Assembly: GCA_018398815.1 (NCBI GenBank)
Contig: JAFLJL010014919.1
Location: 18,450 to 82,449 of the forward strand
DNA length: 64,000 nt
Origin: Conus ventricosus
Lineage: Eukaryota > Mollusca > Gastropoda > Neogastropoda > Conidae
Direction of reading: 5' to 3'
How positions within the stretch are numbered: position 1 is the first letter of the stretch; every line of letters starts with the position of its first letter. The notes beneath the pieces were generated by a model that worked only from the letters and a program-made list of their open reading frames with translations, was not told where the DNA came from and did not search any database. The translations under genes were made by a program, and so were the position numbers. This document shows, piece by piece, positions 11,862-21,603 of this stretch.

Positions 11862-13246
11862 ATGGCAACGTCCGGTGCTGGTGGTATGGCGACGCGTGCG
11901 TCAAAGAAGGGTATTCAAAATGTAGTCCTACTATTAGTACCAGTACTTCGACTACAGTGACTTCTACTTATTCCAGTGCTGTAGCTGATAGTCCAGTGAG
12001 TACTTTCACTACTTCTTCGCTAGGGGATCTTCTGCTGAGACCCCGACTGGCGCTTGGAAGCGTCAGAGTATATGTGAAGCAACTATGGGCTTCTGTTGAG
12101 TCGCAGAAACCAAAGCCTTCTCTTCTCCATGCTTCCCTCGTAAGGAGTATGCCCCGGGAGACTTTCTCATGGGAAAGTCGAGACCCAAGGGACGGGCCAA
12201 ACGGGTCATCCTCCCGTGTCGGGAGTGGTGAATCCCGCCCAGGACATCACCTCCGTCCTGATGTTTCTGGAGCGACAGCGACGAGAGGACGCTGTCAGAC
12301 AGGAAGCCCTCCGTCGGGAAGAGCTAGATAGAATGGAAGCACTGCGTAGGGAAGAGCGCAGAGAGGAGGCTGCTAGACAGGAGGCTCAGCGTAGGGAAGA
12401 GGCTGCTAGACAGGAGGTCAGCGTAGGGAAGAGGCTGCTCTCCGTCGGGAAGAGTTAGATCAGCGTAGGGAAGAGGCAGCTCTGCCAGAGAGGAGGCTGC
12501 CAGACAGGAGGCTCTACGTAGGAAGAGATGGAACAACTTCTTTCACGGACTCCCACGTCTGTAAACCAGGGGTTGATCGACAGGCAAGCGATAGAGTTCG
12601 AGGCCCAAATTAAAGCTTCCAGAGTTCAGACCTAGTGAGGACATTGATATGTTTCTTAGAGCATTTTGACAAGGTTGCTAGTTCATACCATTTGTCTGAG
12701 GAACAAAAGGCCATGCACCTTTTTTCTGGATTATCTGGTGCTGCAAGGGAGTGTGTGCTCACTCTAAATGAAGGCGCGTCTTATGCAGACATGCAGTTGG
12801 CTCTGCGTAGCGTTTCACCTTACTCCAGAGACGTACAGGAGGAAGTTCAGGTCCATGAAGAAGAACAACGATGAGACCTTCGTGCAGTTTGGAGATAGGC
12901 CTGCGCAAAACGCTAGGGTACTGGCGTCAGTTGGCTAAGCTGGAGCTGGAGGATCTGATTCTCATTGAACAGCTCACCAACACTGTGTCCCCAGAGTTGA
13001 GGATCCGTATAGGCGAGACAGCACCTCAGGATTTCGCGGCTGCGATTCATACCGCTGAGGTGTTTGCTGAAGCCGTAGGGCTTATGGGCACCGCCCAGAT
13101 ACGGACAGGAAGCCCTCCACAGGATTTAGTGGCAATAAGGCGCCGACAACGCTAGCGAGGTGAACAAGGCAGGCAGTTCAACGGGGATTTCAGCACCCCG
13201 GTTTTGTTTTCTTTGTGGTCGCCCCGGCCACATTAGGAAAGATTGC
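11862..13246 (+). pseudogene. gag: Gag pseudogene with SCAN-like segment and CCHC zinc knuckle
   Basis: Gag is the structural protein that packages the element's RNA. The likely start is ATG 11862, opening with a Gly/Ala/Thr-rich stretch, but that frame stops after about 30 codons. Later pieces lie in different frames. At 12216-12420 there is a charged coiled coil of repeated R-R-E-E-A-R-Q-E type blocks. At 12635-12870 there is a capsid-like helical segment. At about 12930-13080 a segment with the pattern LEDLILIEQL...SPELRIRI...AP resembles the SCAN domain. At 13205-13246 there is a C-X2-C-X4-H-X4-C knuckle with all four metal ligands present, followed by a stop 48 bases later. SCAN domains of vertebrate transcription factors are known to derive from Gmr1-like Gag, which supports the family call. 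At least four frame changes break the gene; some may be sequencing indels. Confidence 0.8.
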
Positions 13247-13304
13247 CCTAAAGCCGCCGTAGTCATGGGGCTAGTCCTTTCCAGCATCCTCGGCCTCGGC
13301 TAAC

Positions 13305-13630
13305 GTGGGGTCCATCCAAGCTTCTGGAGGTACAGAGTGCCCGGTGTTCCTTTCTGTTGTTGGTTCTTCCTTGGTTGACACCATCAGGGATTCGGGAGCA
13401 TCAACGATCTTTGTGGATAAGGATTTGGTTTCCCCTGAGGCTCAGCGGGGCGCCAGTTATGATGTGTGCGGGTTGGAGGCTGGTTTTACCTCCACTCGTC
13501 CTTCGTACTCATTCCTATCTCCACCCCCTACTTCTGTGGCGAAGTATGGGCCATCGCGGTGGAGCGACCTCTGTATTCCCTTATCATAGGGAATACCATC
13601 ACCTTCGCAGACGGACGCAGTCAGTGCGTG
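13305..13630 (+). pseudogene. Retropepsin-like aspartic protease pseudogene
   Basis: This would be the enzyme that cleaves the Gag-Pol precursor. An open stretch from 13305 carries the active-site motif D-S-G-A at 13389-13400, preceded by hydrophobic residues and followed by S-T-I-F-V-D, the usual layout of retroelement proteases. The second conserved feature, a hydrophobic strand ending L-I-I-G-N before the C-terminus, is in another frame at about 13557-13590. One frameshift therefore separates the two halves. Length fits a ~100-residue retropepsin. It lies directly after the Gag knuckle and before the integrase remnant. The fold call rests on motif spacing only. Confidence 0.7.
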
Positions 13631-13829
13631 TCTACGGATCTGCCTGTACAGGCGTGTGTGGAAGTTACCACACCGCCAAAGCTAAGAAGCAGGAACAGGA
13701 ATTGCGTCCGTTCTACAGCCGATCTCTGACGAGGTTCTGGCCAGGGCTGATCCTGCTAGCATTGTCCGTCTTCAGGCAGGGACCTGGATGTCCGACGCCT
13801 GCGACAACTGGTAGATCGTCCCGCTCAGT

Positions 13830-14342
13830 CGGCCCGACACGCCAAGGTGAGCTTCAAGCTCCACAAGGGGATCCTCTTTAGGGTTTTCACTCGGGCAGAT
13901 CGTGTGGCCAAGCAGCTTGTCGTTCCCAAAGCTGAGAGAATCATGTTCTCCGGCAGGCCCACGATTCACCAGGGCAGGTCATATGGGCTCCAAGCGGACT
14001 CTCGAGCGAGTAAGACGGGACTTCTTCTGGCCGGGTATGAACTCGCAGGTTAGGCAGTACTGCCGCAGTTGCGATATCTGCCAATGGACAACGCCTAAGG
14101 TTCGCTTGAAGCGTGTTCCCTAGGGTCAGTGCCACTGGTTGGGGAGCCATTCAGCAAGGTCGGTGTCGACTGTGTGGGACCCATTAAGCCATCATCCGAT
14201 CGCGGTCACCGCTACACTTGGTAGTGGTGGACTACACGACTCGGTACCCAGAGGCTGTCCTGCTAGGACTATCGATGCCCCTACGGTTGCTGAAGCTCGC
14301 TGGCAGATTTGGACACGCACTGGCGTGCCCAGGAAGAAGCAC
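13830..14342 (+). pseudogene. Integrase pseudogene: HHCC domain and first half of the catalytic core
   Basis: Integrase inserts the cDNA copy into the host genome. A zinc-binding HHCC domain is visible: first His at 13967, second His at 13980, and the Cys pair at 14061 and 14070 (C-X2-C), with the typical F-F-W-P-G-M between. One extra G in the run at 13971-13973 throws the two His out of frame. The catalytic core follows with the first acidic residue (V-D-C-V-G-P, Asp at 14168-14170) and D-Y-T-T-R-Y-P-E-A at about 14227. A frameshift falls between them at about 14219. The sequence ends after the G-V-P-R motif, so the second Asp and the Glu of D-D-35-E, and the whole C-terminal domain, are missing. 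It could not act as an integrase. Confidence 0.85.
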
Positions 14343-14510
14343 GGCCGGAAGTTTGTACTGGAGAGCGATCATCATCCTCTCCAGTACCTGGACCGGATCC
14401 GGCCAGTCAGTCGTCGACTCATGAGTTAGGCAGTGGAACTGCAGAGTCATTTTCGCCATATCAAGGGTTCCAGCAATACGGATGCTGACTATCTCAGCCG
14501 AGCTCCGTAG
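14339..14510 (+). pseudogene. RNase H C-terminal remnant fused to truncated integrase
   Basis: Without a frame change, the integrase G-V-P-R runs straight into a sequence typical of the last part of Ty3/gypsy RNase H: F-V-L-E-S-D-H-H-P-L-Q-Y-L, then R-R-L-M, then L-Q-S-H-F, then H-I-K-G, then D-A-D-Y-L-S-R, ending at TAG 14508-14510. An in-frame TAG at 14427-14429 occupies a position usually held by Trp (TGG to TAG by one base). The catalytic N-terminal part of RNase H and all of RT are absent. The join marks the internal deletion. Because RNase H lies downstream of integrase, the parent element probably had Gmr1-type gene order. Confidence 0.8.
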
Positions 14511-14849
14511 TCAGCACATTGGAAAATCAGTCAGAGGGACACTTCCTCTCAACCAGGGTTATATCCCCTTTTGGTCTCTGTATCAGGTGTGACAGTTTTC
14601 ACTTCAGTGATGTTAACGGTAGTGAATCGCCAATGGTTCGGATTGTTATTTTCATTGTTGGAAGGTTTGCTTAGTTGTTTGATAAATGTAGTATTATGTA
14701 TCTCCCTGTGGAATTCTATCGTGGAACGTTTGTATTGGATTTATCGTACTCTGTCGATCACAGAGGGTTGGGTTCGGTCCCATTGTTGTGAATTTGCACA
14801 TGCGTCAAGGTTCAAAGGAGCACTGTATCTCAGAGAAACAGATGCTTTT
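14511..14849 (+). other. Retrotransposon 3' untranslated body, no envelope gene
   Basis: About 340 bases between the last pol stop and the polypurine tract. There is no envelope-like reading frame and no recognised motif. Confidence 0.6.
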
Positions 14850-14859
14850 AGAAGGGGGG
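14850..14859 (+). other. Polypurine tract
   Basis: AGAAGGGGGG followed by TT and then the 3' LTR start TGTCACGA at 14862. This is the expected primer site for plus-strand synthesis. Confidence 0.85.
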
Positions 14860-14861
14860 TT

Positions 14862-16952
14862 TGTCACGAGTTTGTTACGAGGCCTATGACGATGGCCCAC
14901 CTGGGCTGGTGGAATTGTTCATTTGTTTATGTCGTCGTGTTGTTGTCGTATATCCGTCCCTTAATGTGGCTTGTGGTGTGGTTGCACCTTTGGTGTAGTT
15001 CAGCTCAGGTTAGGTTTACTTTCTCTCTCTCTCTCTAATTCCACTGCCCGTGCAATTCATCCTGCAGGTTCACGGGTGGCTGGTATCTTTTTCTTGTACT
15101 GGCTGTCTCTATCGGCCTCTCACCTGTCTTTCCACCTGCCGCACGTGCAAGGTTCCTCTTAGGCTTGAGGTATTCTCACCGTGACGTAGCGTGGCATGTT
15201 GGCCGCCATCGTTTAGGCAAGTTTTCTCTTCACTCGAGCGGAAGATGTCTTGGGAGCGCCTGCTCCGGTCCTGGTTCTTCACTTATCGTCGAAGGTACAG
15301 TCGGTACCTTCACTTCCTACAGTCGGCCTGTAGGAGAGAGACATCACTTCATCTTTTTCCGCATCTGCGCTGCTGTCCTCTCGACTGGACAGAGGGCAGA
15401 GAGAGTCGTTTGACCCGCCTCTTTTGGGTCACCCACGGTAGCTGGTAAGCATCAGTTTCGTGGTTCGTTTGTTGTTGTTTTTTTTGTTGTTGTTAGCCGG
15501 CTTATTCTTCTCTGTTGCGCAATTTTCTTTTGTTTTCAAATTGTAAAAAAAAATATCGTTTGAGACCTTTTTCTGGTTAATTCAATCTTTAACCTGGCCA
15601 GTCAAAATTATATCTTAAAAGTCTTTCTCCTTTTTATGCATTTGGTGATGCGGTAGTCGGCGGGGATGGGAGAGAACCTGGTGATTCAGGGTTGGTACTT
15701 GCTTGGTCTCGCTCGTCCGCCCCTGTCACAATTGCCGGGCTCACATTCTTCGGCCACCGTTGTTTGTGTGTGCAAGGGGAACGAGAGTTTTATGTTTGCG
15801 AGCGTGCGTACGCATGATTGGTCGTTTGGATGCGTGGTTGGAGAATTGTGTTTTTTTTTAAATGTTGTTATAAAATGTGTGGATAATTGTGCCATTGAGT
15901 TATTATTATTTGCAAATGTGGTGGCGGATGTAAAGCCATGGTTACTCTATTAGTTCAGTTCCTAAGGAAGGAAAATGTTAAATGTGAGTGAGAGAAAGAT
16001 GAAGATAATTTATATTTGTTTTATAGCCTGTTAATTTAATGCAGGCTCTTACCTGCTTCGTATGAGATGACTTTAACGAACATTTCCTGATTTGGTTGGT
16101 TTGCTGTGTTATGCTCGGGACTGTGTTGAGCTGGTGTTGTTGGTGTGTTTAGTAGACCTCCCCTCGCCATCATGCGAGTGGTTGTTAGGGTTTAACGGCA
16201 TGGGTCAGACTGTACTGACTGCGGGGTTCAGTACCCGTCTTTCTACTTTCCTCCCAGTTACCTTCTCCCTCCTCCCGGAGACTTCACCCGGAGCACGCAC
16301 TGTTGGGGCCACGCACTGGTTGGGACTGCCCACTGGTTGGTAACGCATGCTGGTTGGGACCCACGCACGGGTTGGTAACGCGCACTGGTTGGGGCCACGC
16401 ACTGGTGGGGACCACGCACTGGTTGAGGCCACGTACTGGTGGAAAAGCCGTGGACTTGGCTGGACGGTCCCGATCCCCGTCTAGGACCTCCAGCAACAAC
16501 GCCTTGTCCCCGGGACGCGCTCTCCACCGTCTGTTTGTGCGTGTCAAGGGTGTCGGCCTTGAACACTCTCTTCAAGAACCGAACGGTTTGGGGCACCCAG
16601 TGCGACAGGGTGTTCCCAGTAGACTTTGAAGAGGCAGGAGTGTGAGGCACTGCATGATAGGGAAAGGGGTGGGTGCTGGAATTATTATTATGATTATGAT
16701 TGTGTAATGCCATGTATTGAGATGCTTGATTGTGATTGTGCATGTTGTGCGTGTTCGAATGCTTGATTGTGATTGTGCATGGTGCGTGCGTTGAAATATT
16801 TATTTGTGATTGCGTGTGTTGGTGTGAATAAATGGGGTGTTGTATCGTAATCCTTCTGTGTGGTCTCTTGCGAGGCGTGTGAGGTCAGTCATTCCTTCAC
16901 TCCCATCTAGACTGATCCTGTCAGGGCAGACCTCCAGGGGTCGGTCGTGACA
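14862..16952 (+). repeat. 3' LTR (2091 bp)
   Basis: Colinear with the 5' LTR over its whole length, with the same TGTCACGA...TCGTGACA ends, TATAAA (15869), 17-bp minisatellite (16291-16438) and AATAAA (16827). Substitutions noticed against the 5' LTR are few (fewer than about ten). Single-base indels are more numerous and probably partly sequencing error. Confidence 0.95.
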
Positions 16953-16957
16953 AGCAG
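16953..16957. repeat. 3' target site duplication AGCAG
   Basis: Direct copy of 9148-9152, immediately after the 3' LTR. Confidence 0.92.
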
Positions 16958-17002
16958 GTACGAACGAAGAACCGACTGATATAGCAACCCCAAAGCATGG
17001 AT

Positions 17003-17116
17003 ACCACACACGCGCGGCGCGCGCGCGCACACGCACGCATGCATGAACGCACGCACGCACGCACGCACACGCACACACACACCACACACACACACACAAC
17101 ACACACACACACACAA
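17003..17116. repeat. Alternating purine-pyrimidine (CG)n/(CA)n microsatellite
   Basis: CACACGCGCGGCGCGCGCG is followed by CACG and CACA repeats. Such sequence can adopt Z-DNA. The counterpart in the right arm is split between 41640-41720 and 41808-41835. Confidence 0.85.
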
Positions 17117-17269
17117 TGTCACAGCTAATGCATCTATTACCGCTTTTGTCCTGTTCGCTGTCTTCTACTAGTAGTACCATTACTAGCCCTGTCAAAGCCA
17201 GTTTCTACTAAGCTTTACCGTGACATGAATGATGCTAATCATACTGCTTCCGAAGCTGATAACAGCTTC
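17117..17269. other. Non-repetitive segment matched in the right arm
   Basis: This segment aligns in reverse complement with about 41440-41625, including the shared CTTACTAGTAG and GCAGTATGATTAGC-like pieces. No gene seen. Confidence 0.55.
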
Positions 17270-17720
17270 TATTACCACCACTCCTGCTGCTTTGCTGCTG
17301 CTGCTGCTGCTGCTGCTGCTTGTGCAACTGCTGACATGACTATTTCATTGCTGCTGGTGATGCTGCTGCTGTTGCTACTACTACAAGTATGGCAGTACAA
17401 GCAACAGCGGTAGCAGCAGCGGCGGCGGTAGTGGTGGTAGAAATAGTTGTCGTTGGAGTGCCAGTTGTTGTTGATCTTGTAGCGGTAACAATAGTGGTAG
17501 AAGAAACAGTAGTAGTAACAGCTATAGTAGAAGTAGCAACAGTTGTAATAGTACTAGCAGCAGTAGTAGTAAAATTTTAGTAGTGGTAGTAGCAGAAGCA
17601 GCACTTGTAGTAGTGCAGCAGCAGCAGTAGTGGTAGTAGTAACAGTAGTAGCAGTAGCAGCAGCAGCAGTAGCAGTAGTAGCAGAACTAGCAGTAGCAGT
17701 TGTAGCCTACTTCTAGTTTC
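17270..17720. repeat. CTG/CAG, GTA and GTT trinucleotide tract
   Basis: Includes an uninterrupted (GCT)n run at about 17288-17321, then AGCAGC, GTAGTA and GTGGTAGT mixtures. Frames of 60 codons here are runs of Ala or Val and are not genes. The right-arm counterpart (about 40960-41440) is strongly degenerate. Confidence 0.8.
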
Positions 17721-18055
17721 TGTATGCTACAGCTGCTGTTATTGCTAGGCCCAGCCGTTACAGCACAAATTGCTACCATCCACAAACTGTCGCCGGCGAC
17801 AATATGTACCTAGCCTGACTTCAAACATTGTTCGCCCTGCACATTTTGTGCCATAATCATTGTCACCATTGTTCCGTCAGTCTGTCCTGTTTGGGTTTTG
17901 AACACTATCTGAAGAAATGAGGGGGGAAAGCTTTCAAGCATGGTTAGTGCACTATAGCTGATGGTTTTAGCCACCTACCACTGTCATATTTCGGTCGAAG
18001 GTGCACTTCAAACTATCGGAGGTGCCAGTTAGAAACAGAGGGCGAGGGGACAGCT
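17721..18055. other. Non-repetitive segment matched in the right arm, no gene seen
   Basis: Aligns in reverse complement with about 40555-40960, including shared CTAGTTTCTGTATGCT and GTCGCCGGCGACAAT. No convincing reading frame. Confidence 0.6.
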
Positions 18056-18068
18056 CATTTGTAGAGAG

Positions 18069-18450
18069 TGAGGTTCAAGGTTAGGTTACTGCGGGCGGAA
18101 ATTGAAACTAGCTTTAAAAAAAAACCAATTCTGTATCACCGAACGAAAGAGACAAACAAATGTCGAGGCAAAACACGACGCGTTTCGACCTCTATGGTCT
18201 TCTTCAGACAAGACAAACAACATTGAAGACAAAGAAAACGAGGAACGAACAATGACTTCTGTGCTCAAATTGGGCGCACAACGGATGTGGAACGAAAACG
18301 AGGCTCCCTTTGTTCGTTCTTTGTTTTCATTGTCTTCAATGTTGCTTGTCTTGTCTGTAGGAGACCAAAGAGGTCAAAACGTTCTGTATTTTGTCTTGTA
18401 ATTTTTCTCTTTCCTTCGGCCTTACAGTATATTTTGTTTTCTTTTCAGGT
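18069..18450. mobile_element. Foldback element with 13-bp direct repeats, Penelope-like candidate
   Basis: Two imperfect inverted arms (about 18124-18257 and 18312-18445) surround a ~50-bp spacer. The whole is bounded by a perfect 13-bp direct repeat CATTTGTAGAGAG at 18056-18068 and 18451-18463, which looks like a target site duplication. On the minus strand the left arm contains CTGAAGA, then GACC-ATAGA-GGTC, then GAAACG. These are the order and spacing of the hammerhead ribozyme core (CUGANGA, stem II, GAAA). The plus-strand copy in the right arm of the foldback is degenerate. Penelope-like retroelements are known to carry inverted terminal copies and hammerhead motifs, but no GIY-YIG or RT coding remains here, so the family is inferred. 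Confidence 0.5.
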
Positions 18451-18712
18451 CATTTGTAGAGAGCTGTTCAAGAGTTCTTATGACTGAAGCTTAACTTCCA
18501 CACGGTGCTAACACAGCAGACTGGACAATTCCACCTTACATATTGAAGTGTCATCATTAAAGTGATTCACTGTGGCATATTTAAAGGTCCCCATTCTTGC
18601 CTATTCTGCATTAAAAAACAACCTTTACGTAACTGTGAAAGATCAGCATTATTTCATGGGAAACAATTCAATGGGTCTGGCCATGTTTACTCCTCTGTCT
18701 CTCCTTTCCCTC

Positions 18713-18938
18713 GCATGAATACACGTGACTGTCTTGGCGGAAACTGAAGACATGAATACACGTGACTGTCTTGGCGGAAACTGAAGACATGAATACACGT
18801 GACTGTCTTGGCGGAAACTGAAGACATGAATACACGTGACTGTCTTGGCGGAAACTGAAGACATGAATACACGTGACTGTCTTGGCGGAAACTGAAGACA
18901 TGAATACACGTGACTGTCTTGGCGGAAACTGAAGACAT
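18713..18938 (+). repeat. 37-bp minisatellite, six copies, each with a CACGTG E-box
   Basis: Six essentially identical copies whose CACGTG cores are at 18722, 18759, 18796, 18833, 18870 and 18907, exactly 37 bases apart. The unit reads GAATACACGTGACTGTCTTG then GCGGAAACTGAAGACAT. There are no unique spacers, so it is not CRISPR-like. The right-arm counterpart has about 40 copies. Confidence 0.97.
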
Positions 18939-19033
18939 TTTATTGAGGAAACGTGACGGAGAAATCAGGAGATAATTATGGGTAATATCACATCTAGATA
19001 AAATCAGGCCTTTTTGCAACACCACGGAGTGAA
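18939..19033. other. Short non-repetitive anchor between minisatellite and (TG)n
   Basis: Matches about 38240-38325 in reverse complement, for example GGTAATATCACATCT against AGATGTGATATTACC. Confidence 0.6.
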
Positions 19034-19034
19034 T

Positions 19035-19096
<62 letters not shown>

Positions 19097-19117
19097 TGCG
19101 TGTGCGTTTGTGTGTGT

Positions 19118-19177
<60 letters not shown>

Positions 19178-19256
19178 GGCTTTCATGTATATTTACGCCT
19201 TTGAACGCGCACGCGCACGCTTGTGTGTGTATGTGTGTGTGTGTGTGTGTGTGGTG

Positions 19257-19309
<53 letters not shown>
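19034..19309 (+). repeat. (TG)n microsatellite in two blocks
   Basis: Blocks at about 19034-19171 and 19221-19309 are separated by GCTGGCTTTCATGTATATTT and a CGCACGCGCACGC stretch. The counterpart (CA)n blocks are at about 37926-38235 with the same interruption at 38042-38104. Confidence 0.95.
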
Positions 19310-19311
<2 letters not shown>

Positions 19312-19599
19312 GGATTAAGGGAGGAGAGGGGAGGGGTAAGAGAGCATGTAAAGCACAATGGAGAGATAATCGTACCTTACACATTACGAGTGCTTCCCCC
19401 AGTTTCATCACGCCGCCCCCACCCCCCAGCCCCCGCCCTCCACCCCCCCCCCCCCCCCTTCCATCCAAACAGTCCCATCCACCATCCTCGCCAAAAGGTA
19501 CACAGTCTCCGCCTCCTTTCTTTCCCCCAACCCGAAACCCTATCTCATCAGAAGGATCCCAGACATTCTAGGAGGTACACGATTACAAGCGGGTCTAGG
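19310..19599. other. Mixed segment with C-rich run, no gene seen
   Basis: GA-rich at the start, then CCCCCACCCC runs at about 19394-19460, then ordinary sequence. The reverse-complement match is at about 37561-37925. Confidence 0.6.
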
Positions 19600-20603
19600 T
19601 TTGGAAGTAGATGACAGACTCTTCTCTGTCCTGATGCCACCAGGACAACTCTGGAAGTAGACGGCAGACTATTCTCTGCCTAATACCACCAGGAGGACAG
19701 CTCTGGCAGTAGACGGACGACTATTCTCTGCCTAATACCACCAGGAGGACAGCTTTGGAAGTAGACGGCAGACTATTCTCTGCCTAATACAACCAGGAGG
19801 ACAGCTTTGGAAGTAGACGGCAGACTATTCTCTGCCTAATACCACCAGGAGGACAGCTCTGGAAGTAGACGGCAGACTATTCTCTGCCTAATACAACCAG
19901 GAGGACAGCTTTGGAAGTAGACGGCAGACTATTCTCTGCCTAATGCCACCAGGAGGACAGCTCTGGAAGTAGATGACAGACTATTCTCTGCACTAATGCC
20001 ACCAGGACAGCTCTGGAAGTAGACGGCAGACTATTCTCTGCACTAATGCCACCAGGAGGACAGCTCTGGAAGTAGACGGCAGACTATTCTCTGCCTAATG
20101 CCACCAGGAGGACAGCTCTGGAAGTACACGGCAGACTATTCTCTGCCTAATGCCACCAGGAGGACAGCTCTGGAAGTAGACGGCAGACTATTCTCTACCT
20201 AATGCCACCAGGAGGACAGCTCTGGAAGTAGACGGCAGACTATTCTCTGCCTAATGCCACCAGGAGGACAGCTCTGGAAGTAGACGGCAGACTATTCTCT
20301 GCCTAATGCCACCAGGACAGCTCTGGAAGTAGACGGCAGACTATTCTCTGCCTAATACCACCAGGAGGACAGCTCTGGAAGTAGACGGCAGACTATTCTC
20401 TGCCTAATGCCACCAGGACAGCTCTGAAGTAGACGGCAGACTATTCTCCCGCCCTAATGCCCCAGAGAGGACAGCTCTGGAAGTAGACGGCAGACTATTC
20501 TCTGCCCTAATGCCACCAGGAGGACAGCTCTGGAAGTAGACGGCAGACTATTCTCTTGCACAGGACAGCTCTGGAAGTAGACGGCAACTATTCTGCCTAG
20601 GAC
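19600..20603 (+). repeat. 52-bp minisatellite, about 19 copies, cut by the assembly gap
   Basis: The unit carries CTCTGGAAGTAGACGGCAG, then ACTATTCTCTGCCTAATGCC, then ACCAGGAGGACAG. A three-base AGG presence/absence gives 49- and 52-bp versions. The last units before the gap deteriorate. The right-arm counterpart is at 35190-37560. A long reading frame that appears to cross this region on the minus strand exists only because the gap bases are undefined. Confidence 0.95.
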
Positions 20604-21603
20604 NNNNNNNNNNNNNNNNNNNNNNNNNNNNNNNNNNNNNNNNNNNNNNNNNNNNNNNNNNNNNNNNNNNNNNNNNNNNNNNNNNNNNNNNNNNNNNNNN
20701 NNNNNNNNNNNNNNNNNNNNNNNNNNNNNNNNNNNNNNNNNNNNNNNNNNNNNNNNNNNNNNNNNNNNNNNNNNNNNNNNNNNNNNNNNNNNNNNNNNNN
20801 NNNNNNNNNNNNNNNNNNNNNNNNNNNNNNNNNNNNNNNNNNNNNNNNNNNNNNNNNNNNNNNNNNNNNNNNNNNNNNNNNNNNNNNNNNNNNNNNNNNN
20901 NNNNNNNNNNNNNNNNNNNNNNNNNNNNNNNNNNNNNNNNNNNNNNNNNNNNNNNNNNNNNNNNNNNNNNNNNNNNNNNNNNNNNNNNNNNNNNNNNNNN
21001 NNNNNNNNNNNNNNNNNNNNNNNNNNNNNNNNNNNNNNNNNNNNNNNNNNNNNNNNNNNNNNNNNNNNNNNNNNNNNNNNNNNNNNNNNNNNNNNNNNNN
21101 NNNNNNNNNNNNNNNNNNNNNNNNNNNNNNNNNNNNNNNNNNNNNNNNNNNNNNNNNNNNNNNNNNNNNNNNNNNNNNNNNNNNNNNNNNNNNNNNNNNN
21201 NNNNNNNNNNNNNNNNNNNNNNNNNNNNNNNNNNNNNNNNNNNNNNNNNNNNNNNNNNNNNNNNNNNNNNNNNNNNNNNNNNNNNNNNNNNNNNNNNNNN
21301 NNNNNNNNNNNNNNNNNNNNNNNNNNNNNNNNNNNNNNNNNNNNNNNNNNNNNNNNNNNNNNNNNNNNNNNNNNNNNNNNNNNNNNNNNNNNNNNNNNNN
21401 NNNNNNNNNNNNNNNNNNNNNNNNNNNNNNNNNNNNNNNNNNNNNNNNNNNNNNNNNNNNNNNNNNNNNNNNNNNNNNNNNNNNNNNNNNNNNNNNNNNN
21501 NNNNNNNNNNNNNNNNNNNNNNNNNNNNNNNNNNNNNNNNNNNNNNNNNNNNNNNNNNNNNNNNNNNNNNNNNNNNNNNNNNNNNNNNNNNNNNNNNNNN
21601 NNN
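20604..21603. other. Assembly gap, exactly 1000 N
   Basis: One thousand undetermined bases, presumably a fixed-size scaffolding gap. The left side is 52-bp minisatellite and the right side is the 3.66-kb tandem unit, so the sequences it joins are unrelated. Confidence 1.

Larger units (their letters stand above)
9153..16952 (+). mobile_element. Gmr1-like Ty3/gypsy LTR retrotransposon, internally deleted
   Basis: A complete 7800-bp insertion. It has two near-identical LTRs (9153-11246 and 14862-16952), a tRNA-Pro-type primer binding site, a 3615-bp body and a polypurine tract, flanked by AGCAG on both sides. Body order is gag (coiled-coil and SCAN-like regions, CCHC knuckle), aspartic protease, integrase N-terminal half, RNase H C-terminal end. 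No reverse transcriptase is present. Known Ty3/gypsy elements carry RT-RNase H before integrase, except the Gmr1 group, where integrase precedes RT. With that order one internal deletion explains this copy. Many frameshifts are visible, some of which may be assembly indels. The element cannot encode its own transposition and would have needed proteins in trans. It is absent from the right arm. Confidence 0.93.

Noticed and set aside
14511..14861. Envelope gene that would make the element retrovirus-like
   Set aside because: Only about 340 non-coding bases lie between the last pol stop and the polypurine tract.
18713..20603. Regularly spaced 37-bp and 52-bp repeats resembling CRISPR arrays
   Set aside because: Copies are head-to-tail with no unique spacers, there are no cas genes, and the setting is eukaryotic. 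They are minisatellites.
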